From Bacteroidales bacterium (GTDB lineage Bacteria; Bacteroidota; Bacteroidia; Bacteroidales; UBA932), in contig JAEDLE010000070.1 in assembly GCA_016295455.1 (NCBI GenBank), forward strand, positions 1-6,684: a stretch of DNA of 6,684 nucleotides, read 5' to 3'. A program made the translations under genes and the position numbers. Below the pieces are notes generated by a model that worked only from the letters and a program-made list of their open reading frames with translations, had not been told where the DNA came from and ran no database searches. This document shows positions 6,664 through 6,684 of the stretch, piece after piece (within the stretch, counting starts at the first letter, position 1; every line of letters starts with the position of its first letter).

Positions 6664-6680
6664 AGCCCGTTCGGGCTTTT
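6664..6680 (+). terminator. Small terminator-like hairpin at the window edge
   Basis: AGCCC (6664-6668) pairs with GGGCT (6673-6677) around GTTC, and the stem runs into TTTT (6677-6680). On the opposite strand no T run follows, so it would act on plus-strand transcripts. It may back up the groEL terminator, end a short RNA started in 6581-6660, or belong to the leader of a gene beyond the window. Confidence 0.45.
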
Positions 6681-6684
6681 GATT

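Noticed and set aside
1..6684. CRISPR array, tRNA, rRNA or insertion sequence
   Set aside because: No regularly spaced direct repeats, tRNA cloverleaf, rRNA-like stretch or transposase reading frame was seen.

Overview
The window looks like a chromosomal segment from a Bacteroidales-type bacterium (phylum Bacteroidota) of fairly high GC. Three things point there. The leftmost gene is a one-polypeptide hybrid two-component regulator (periplasmic sensor, kinase, receiver and AraC-type DNA-binding domain), an architecture typical of gut Bacteroidota. Most starts lack a Shine-Dalgarno sequence. The promoter-like boxes fit the Bacteroidota -7 pattern TAnnTTTG rather than TATAAT. Genus cannot be resolved by reading alone.

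Layout. Positions 2-2725 (minus) hold the complete hybrid regulator. A 105-bp gap (2726-2830) carries two facing TAnnTTTG boxes, one per strand, so the two divergent promoters should overlap. On the plus strand follows a class I mannose-6-phosphate isomerase family protein (2831-3844) whose metal site appears to have been lost. It is followed after 5 bp by an S4-domain, Hsp15-like RNA-binding protein (3850-4293). A 252-bp gap (4294-4545) has no convincing gene; its right half forms a strong hairpin with a possible pseudoknot in the presumed groES leader. groES (4546-4812) and groEL (4900-6522) form the chaperonin operon, with an unusually perfect Shine-Dalgarno before groEL and a strong intrinsic terminator after it (6545-6580). 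The last 104 bp hold a long imperfect inverted repeat and a small terminator-like hairpin at the window edge.

How the genes relate. GroES/GroEL fold proteins, and Hsp15-family proteins are known to handle stalled 50S subunits after heat stress, so the right part is plausibly a proteostasis neighbourhood. The isomerase-like gene is probably co-transcribed with the Hsp15-like gene. The hybrid regulator is divergent from it, and no polysaccharide-utilisation genes (SusC/SusD, glycoside hydrolases) lie within the window, so its target is unknown.

I see no clearly new multi-gene system. The observations most worth following are the degenerate isomerase, the structured groES leader and the overlapping divergent promoters.
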